Shown: positions 59,857-64,000 of the stretch, piece after piece | Numbering within the stretch: position 1 is the first letter of the stretch | Layout of the letters: each line of letters opens with the position of its first letter | NCBI RefSeq assembly: GCF_000188255.1 | Contig: NZ_GL831080.1 | Span: 786,542 to 850,541 of the forward strand | Length of the DNA stretch: 64,000 nucleotides | Source of the DNA: Actinobacillus ureae ATCC 25976 | GTDB taxonomy: Bacteria; Pseudomonadota; Gammaproteobacteria; Enterobacterales; Pasteurellaceae | Direction of reading: 5' to 3' | Translations under genes and position numbers: made by a program | The notes under the pieces: model-generated | Seen by the model: only the letters and a program-made list of their open reading frames with translations | Databases searched by the model: none | What the model was told of the DNA's origin: nothing

Positions 59857-62800
59857 TATGCTACCTCCGTGACTTTCTCAATATTAACCAAGAACGTTTT
59901 ATATTCCGGGGTTTGTGTATTCGCATCGCCCACACGACCGGTTAAACTGTTCGCTAAATAACCTTTCTTACCGACGGTTGCAAAGCCACCGTGGATTGGA
60001 ATACCTACGGTATGGATAGTTTTTCCGTCCGCTTGTACAGAACGCACACGTTTCGTTACTACAGCTTTTGCCTTAATAAAGCCACGTTTTGAGCTCACTT
60101 TGACCGTATCGCCATTCACAATGCCTTTTTCTTGTGCAAGCGCTTCGCCGATTTCCACAAACGGATCCGGTTGTGCAATCATATTTAACATAGATTGCTT
60201 CGTCCAGAAGTGGAAATGTTCCGTTAAACGATAAGTTGTACCGACATAAGGGAATTCATCCGCTGTGCCGAAACTTGCTTTATCGCTGTCTAAAATACGC
60301 ACCACCGGGTTTTGTACCACATTCGGATGAAGCGGGTTCGTCCCGATTGGGCTTTCGATTGGTTCGTAATGTTCAGGGAACGGGCCATCAACCAATTTAT
60401 CCAGTGCAAATAAGCGACTTACCCCTTCCGGCTGCATAATAAACGGAGTCACGTTGCTATTTGGTGGCGCAGAACCGAAGTCTGCCACGTCAATATAGTT
60501 CCAGTTTTTACCATTCCATTTTACAAGCTGGCGTTTCGGGTTCCACGGTTTACCGGATGGATCCGCACTCGCACGGTTATACACAATACGACGGTTTGCC
60601 GGCCATGCAAATGCCCAACCTAACGTATTACCTAAACCTGAAGGGTCAGAGTTATCACGGTTTGCCATTTGGTTACCTTTCGGCGTCCATTGACCGGTAT
60701 AAATCCAGTTGCCTGAAGCGGTTGTACCGTCATTGCGCAGTTGTGCAAATGAAGAAAGCAATTCGCCTTTTTTCACCAAAATTTGACCGCTTGTTGGGTC
60801 AACGATGTCTTCTAATGCATAGCCGTTAATTTCTTTGGCTAGCTCGTCCGCTTTCGGTTCTGCCGGGTTGGCGTAATCCCAAGTCGTCGCTTCAATGGTA
60901 TCAATCGATTTACCGCCTTCGTGATGATACATTTCTAACATCACTTCACGAATTTCCGCTAGAATATCTACGTCCGGTTTTGCTTCTTTTGGTGGTTCGG
61001 CCGCTTTCCAGTGCCATTGTAACCAGCGACCAGAGTTTGCGATCGAACCATCTTCTTCCGCAAAACAGATAGTTGGTAAGCGGAATACTTCCGTTTGAAT
61101 ATCTGCCGGATTGACATCATTCATCTCTCCATGGTTTTGCCAGAAGTTAGACGTATCCGTTTCTAACGGATCTAAAATGACTAAGAATTTCAGCTTGCTT
61201 AAGCCTTTACGGACTTTATTTGAATCCGGGTAAGACGCAATCGGGTTATAACCTTGACAGATATAACCGTTAACTTTTCCCTCTACCATCATATTGATGT
61301 ATTGCATTGGGTCGAGTTTTTTCGGTAATTGTTTTGGTAAATTATGGAAACAGTATTCATTTTCTGCAGTTGCTTTATCGCCATAGAATGATTTGAGCAA
61401 GCTGACTAAGAATTTCGGTGTGTTTTGCCAATAGTTTACCTGACCTTCAACTGTCGTTTTCGGTGTAATACGCGCTAAGAATGCGTCTAATGACGTATCG
61501 TTTTCCGTCGGAAGCGGCATATACCCGGTCAACATTGACGGGAACAAGCCCATATCGGTAGAACCTTGAACGTTTGAGTGTCCGCGTAACGCATTTACCC
61601 CGCCACCGGCCATACCGATATTACCGAGCAGTAACTGAATCATTGCCATTGAGCGAATGTTTTGTGAACCGACCGAGTGTTGCGTCCAACCTAATGCGTA
61701 TAAGAAGGTTGTTGTACGTTCCGGTGTTGAAGTTGAAGCAATGGTTTCTGCAAATTCTAAGAAGGCTTTTTGCTTCGTACCGCAGATACGTTCAACCATT
61801 TCCGGTGTATAACGTTCAACGTGTGCTTTTAATAAGTTAATGACACAACGAGGATCTTGGAATGTTAAATCACGTTTCGGCTGACCGTTTTCATCAAGCT
61901 GATAAGACCATGTCGATTTATCGTATTGACGAGTTTCCGCATCGTAGCCGGAGAATAAACCGTCTTCAAATTTGAAGCCTTCGTTTACTAAGAAACTTGC
62001 GTTGGTATAGTGTTTAACGTATTCGTGTTGAATTTTATCGTTTGCTAACAAGTAACGGATCACACCTAATAACATTGCAATATCGGTACCCGAACGAATC
62101 GGTGTATAGAAATCCGCAACAGATGCTGTACGGTTAAAGCGTGGGTCAACCACCATTAACTTCGCACTGTTTTGTTTTTTCGCTTCGATTGCCCAGCGGA
62201 AACCGACAGGGTGCGCTTCAGCGGCATTACCGCCCATTACGACCACTACGTCCGCATTTTTGATATCAACCCAGTGATTTGTCATGGCACCGCGACCAAA
62301 TGTTGGAGCAAGACTTGCTACCGTTGGTCCGTGTCAGGTACTCGCTTGGTTGTCTAAATAGAGCATCCCGAGAGAACGTCCCCACTTATGTGTGAGGTAA
62401 CAGGTTTCGTTACTTGCAGCAGAAGCGCATAACATACCTGTGGTGAGCCAACGGTTTACCGGTGTGCCAGCTTCGTTGGTTGCTTGGAAGTTTGCATCGC
62501 GGTCTTCTTTTAGAAGTTTTGCGATTTTATGAATAGCATCGTGCCAAGAAATTCTTTCCCATTTATTTGAACCCGGCGCACGATATTCCGGATATTGTAA
62601 ACGATTAGGGCTATTTACATAGTCTAAAACCCCCGCACCTTTAGGGCATAGCGCCCCACGGCTTACCGGATGGTCTGGGTCACCTTCAACATGGAATAAT
62701 TTACCACGTGAATTCATTGCACCGTCACCCATGCTGTACATCAGCATACCACAACCTACGGCGCAATAAGTGCAAGTTTGACGGGTTTCTTTGGCTCGCA

Positions 62801-62921
62801 AAAGTTTATATTCACGAGGGGCAGCCAACGCAGTTACCGGCGCAAAGCCTAGCATTGCTGCGGATGTGCCCGCCATACCACCTGCACAGATCTTAAAGAA
62901 CTTACGTCTAGAGACCTGCAT
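59856..62921 (-). CDS. fdnG: formate dehydrogenase catalytic (alpha) subunit, selenoprotein (Sec196)
   Basis: A 1021-residue molybdopterin enzyme oxidising formate in the periplasm. The ATG at 62921 (AGGAG upstream) gives [15 protein letters not shown], a twin-arginine Tat signal. A 4Fe-4S site follows (C50, C53, C57 in CTYCAVGC, then GALCPKG). Reading continues to NQAST, an in-frame UGA at 62334-62336, then [23 protein letters not shown] is codon 196, the Sec position of E. coli FdnG, and a SECIS hairpin follows. Treating UGA as stop would split it into two pieces. It heads fdnG-fdxH-fdnI-fdhE. Confidence 0.96.
62305..62322 (-). promoter_or_regulatory. SECIS element in fdnG
   Basis: On the minus strand, 11 nt after the UGA, GG-T-AGCAA, loop GTC, TTGCT-CC forms a 7-bp stem with one bulged T and a GTC apical loop. 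This is the bulged-U plus GU-loop arrangement recognised by SelB in E. coli fdhF and fdnG. Confidence 0.85.
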
Positions 62922-63335
62922 AATCACTCCTACTTAAAACGAAACATTAATAAGAATTAATGCGAATAATCTGAAAAGCTCTAATTGCATACTGCATTTA
63001 AAGTGAAAGCTATTATTGACCTTTATTTTTAATAAGCCATACCCAATCGTAAGTAAAACTAGCACTATTTGCAGTTAGTTGATATAGCTTAAATATTTAA
63101 CGGAATACTAGCGGGATTTAAATGTCGTTGAACATTTTGAGTTTTACAAATTTTTAACAAAATAAATGTAAAATGCAAGCAAAAAGTAGGTTTTTGTTAA
63201 AGAAATGTTATTTGGTGCGAGTGATTTTTATTTTCTAACAGAAATATAGATAGGAAACTTTTATATTGTTGGGTAGGAAAAAATTGTAGAATAAAGGTAA
63301 AAAAATATTTGTGGGAATATTATTTGGAATAAATC
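62922..63335. other. 414-bp divergent spacer between fdnG and fdhD
   Basis: This AT-rich spacer must carry both promoters. One ArcA-like site is listed separately. No clear FNR box (TTGAT-N4-ATCAA) or NarP heptamer pair could be read by eye, and no gene is seen. Confidence 0.6.
63196..63210. promoter_or_regulatory. candidate ArcA-P site
   Basis: GTTAAAGAAATGTTA agrees with the ArcA consensus GTTAATTAAATGTTA at 13 of 15 positions, in the divergent fdnG/fdhD promoter region. The match is meaningful but background is AT-rich. Confidence 0.35.
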
Positions 63336-64000
63336 ATGGATATAACAATACAAAAACAAGCGGTGAAATTACAACAATTTTTTACCACTGAACTTCAAGA
63401 AAATCTTATTTGTGAAGTGCCGGTTGCATTAGTGTATAACGGGATTTCTCATGCGGTAATGATGACGAGTCCACAAGATTTGGAAGATTTTGCGTTAGGT
63501 TTTTCGTTGGCGGAAGGCATTTTAACCGATAAACAAGAATTATATGGCTTGGATGTGATTGAACAGTGCAACGGTATCGAAGTACAAATGGAAATCGCCA
63601 CTCGCCAATTTGTGGCGCTGAAAGAAAAACGCCGTTCGATGACCGGCAGAACCGGCTGTGGAATCTGCGGGGTAGAGCAATTGGAGCAAGTCAGTCAAAG
63701 TTGCAAATTTTTACAAAAAAATGACCGCTTGCAAGCCGTAAATCCACAGGTATTCGATGATTGTTTGCAACAACTGGAACAAGCGCAACAATTAGTACAA
63801 CAAACCGGCGCAAGCCATGCGGCGGCATTCTTTTCTCCGCAAGGGGAATTGCTAGCGATTCGAGAAGATGTTGGCAGACACGTAGCACTCGATAAACTCA
63901 TTGGTTGGTATGCGAAAGCCGGTAAGCCGCTTGGTTTTGTGTTTGTGACCAGTCGAGCTAGTTTTGAAATGGTGCAGAAATGTTTGGCGGTCGGTATCGA
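63336..64000 (+). CDS. fdhD: formate dehydrogenase sulfurtransferase FdhD (3' end outside the window)
   Basis: The ATG begins MDITIQKQAVKLQQFF and the frame is open to the last base, about 221 codons. FdhD takes sulfur from IscS and places it on the Mo-cofactor of formate dehydrogenases. The sulfur-carrying motif CGICG is in RTGCGICGVEQ near residue 109, and REDVGRHVALDKLIG is the conserved cofactor-binding block; TSRASFEMVQK follows. An uptake signal sits inside the first codons. The last roughly 50 residues are missing because of the window end. Confidence 0.95.
   Translation, partial: MDITIQKQAVKLQQFFTTELQENLICEVPVALVYNGISHAVMMTSPQDLEDFALGFSLAEGILTDKQELYGLDVIEQCNGIEVQMEIATRQFVALKEKRRSMTGRTGCGICGVEQLEQVSQSCKFLQKNDRLQAVNPQVFDDCLQQLEQAQQLVQQTGASHAAAFFSPQGELLAIREDVGRHVALDKLIGWYAKAGKPLGFVFVTSRASFEMVQKCLAVGI

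Overview
The window is a stretch of chromosome from a member of the Pasteurellaceae, most likely an Actinobacillus close to A. pleuropneumoniae. The main reason is the very frequent 9-mer ACAAGCGGT / ACCGCTTGT, the core of the Apl-type DNA uptake signal sequence (USS), which lies singly inside genes and as inverted pairs between them. AT-rich spacers and gene orders familiar from Haemophilus and Actinobacillus agree with this (lptCAB-ptsN-rapZ without rpoN; fdnG-fdxH-fdnI-fdhE next to fdhD). The species name is inference.

Layout. 1-300: tRNA-Cys and tRNA-Gly read leftward from one promoter. 0.5-7 kb: pyruvate dehydrogenase operon aceE-aceF-lpdA. 7-12.4 kb: pyrD, prs, ispE, lolB and msbA. 12.5-15.5 kb: an lrgB/lrgA pair, lrgA being frameshifted by an 8-bp repeat, then a DinG-family helicase (yoaA). 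16-19.5 kb: trpBA behind a probable TrpR operator, a ydfG-type dehydrogenase and a ycgN-type protein. 19.6-25.4 kb: fhs behind a PurR operator, then ybjQ, rdgB, an acetyltransferase, the nitrate sensor narQ and the phosphatase ybhA. 25.5-31.5 kb: a BamE/OmpA-type lipoprotein gene split by an amber codon, recJ, dsbC, mepM and znuC. 31.7-39.1 kb: sucAB and sucCD with a virK/ybjX-type gene between them. 39.2-44.8 kb: a decayed zone holding a twice-frameshifted WYL regulator and a degraded tailed-prophage remnant (structured-RNA candidate, broken tape-measure gene, small PLA2-motif protein). 45-47.8 kb: selD, nudJ and ubiH. 47.8-49.5 kb: three related lipoprotein genes, one with a hexanucleotide-encoded Ala-Pro tail. 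49.7-57 kb: ubiI, rapZ, ptsN, lptBAC and ppc. 57-64 kb: the formate dehydrogenase locus fdhE-fdnI-fdxH-fdnG, and divergent fdhD cut by the window end.

How it fits together. Much of the window serves energy metabolism: pyruvate to acetyl-CoA, the 2-oxoglutarate to succinate steps, PEP carboxylation, ubiquinone synthesis, nitrate sensing and formate respiration. Selenium links two loci. fdnG reads through an in-frame UGA, and selD, which makes the selenium donor, has its own in-frame UGA at codon 17; both are followed by hairpins of bacterial SECIS type. Envelope genes (lolB, msbA, lptCAB, dsbC, mepM, lipoproteins) form the second theme.

The most notable observations are the selenocysteine-dependent selD, the 8-bp tandem repeat that breaks lrgA, the amber-split BamE/OmpA gene, the Ala-Pro hexamer tract, a Haemophilus-type USS pair in a genome using the Apl type, and an unexplained structured RNA candidate at the left edge of the phage remnant. 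I found no CRISPR array and no intact insertion sequence or transposase.
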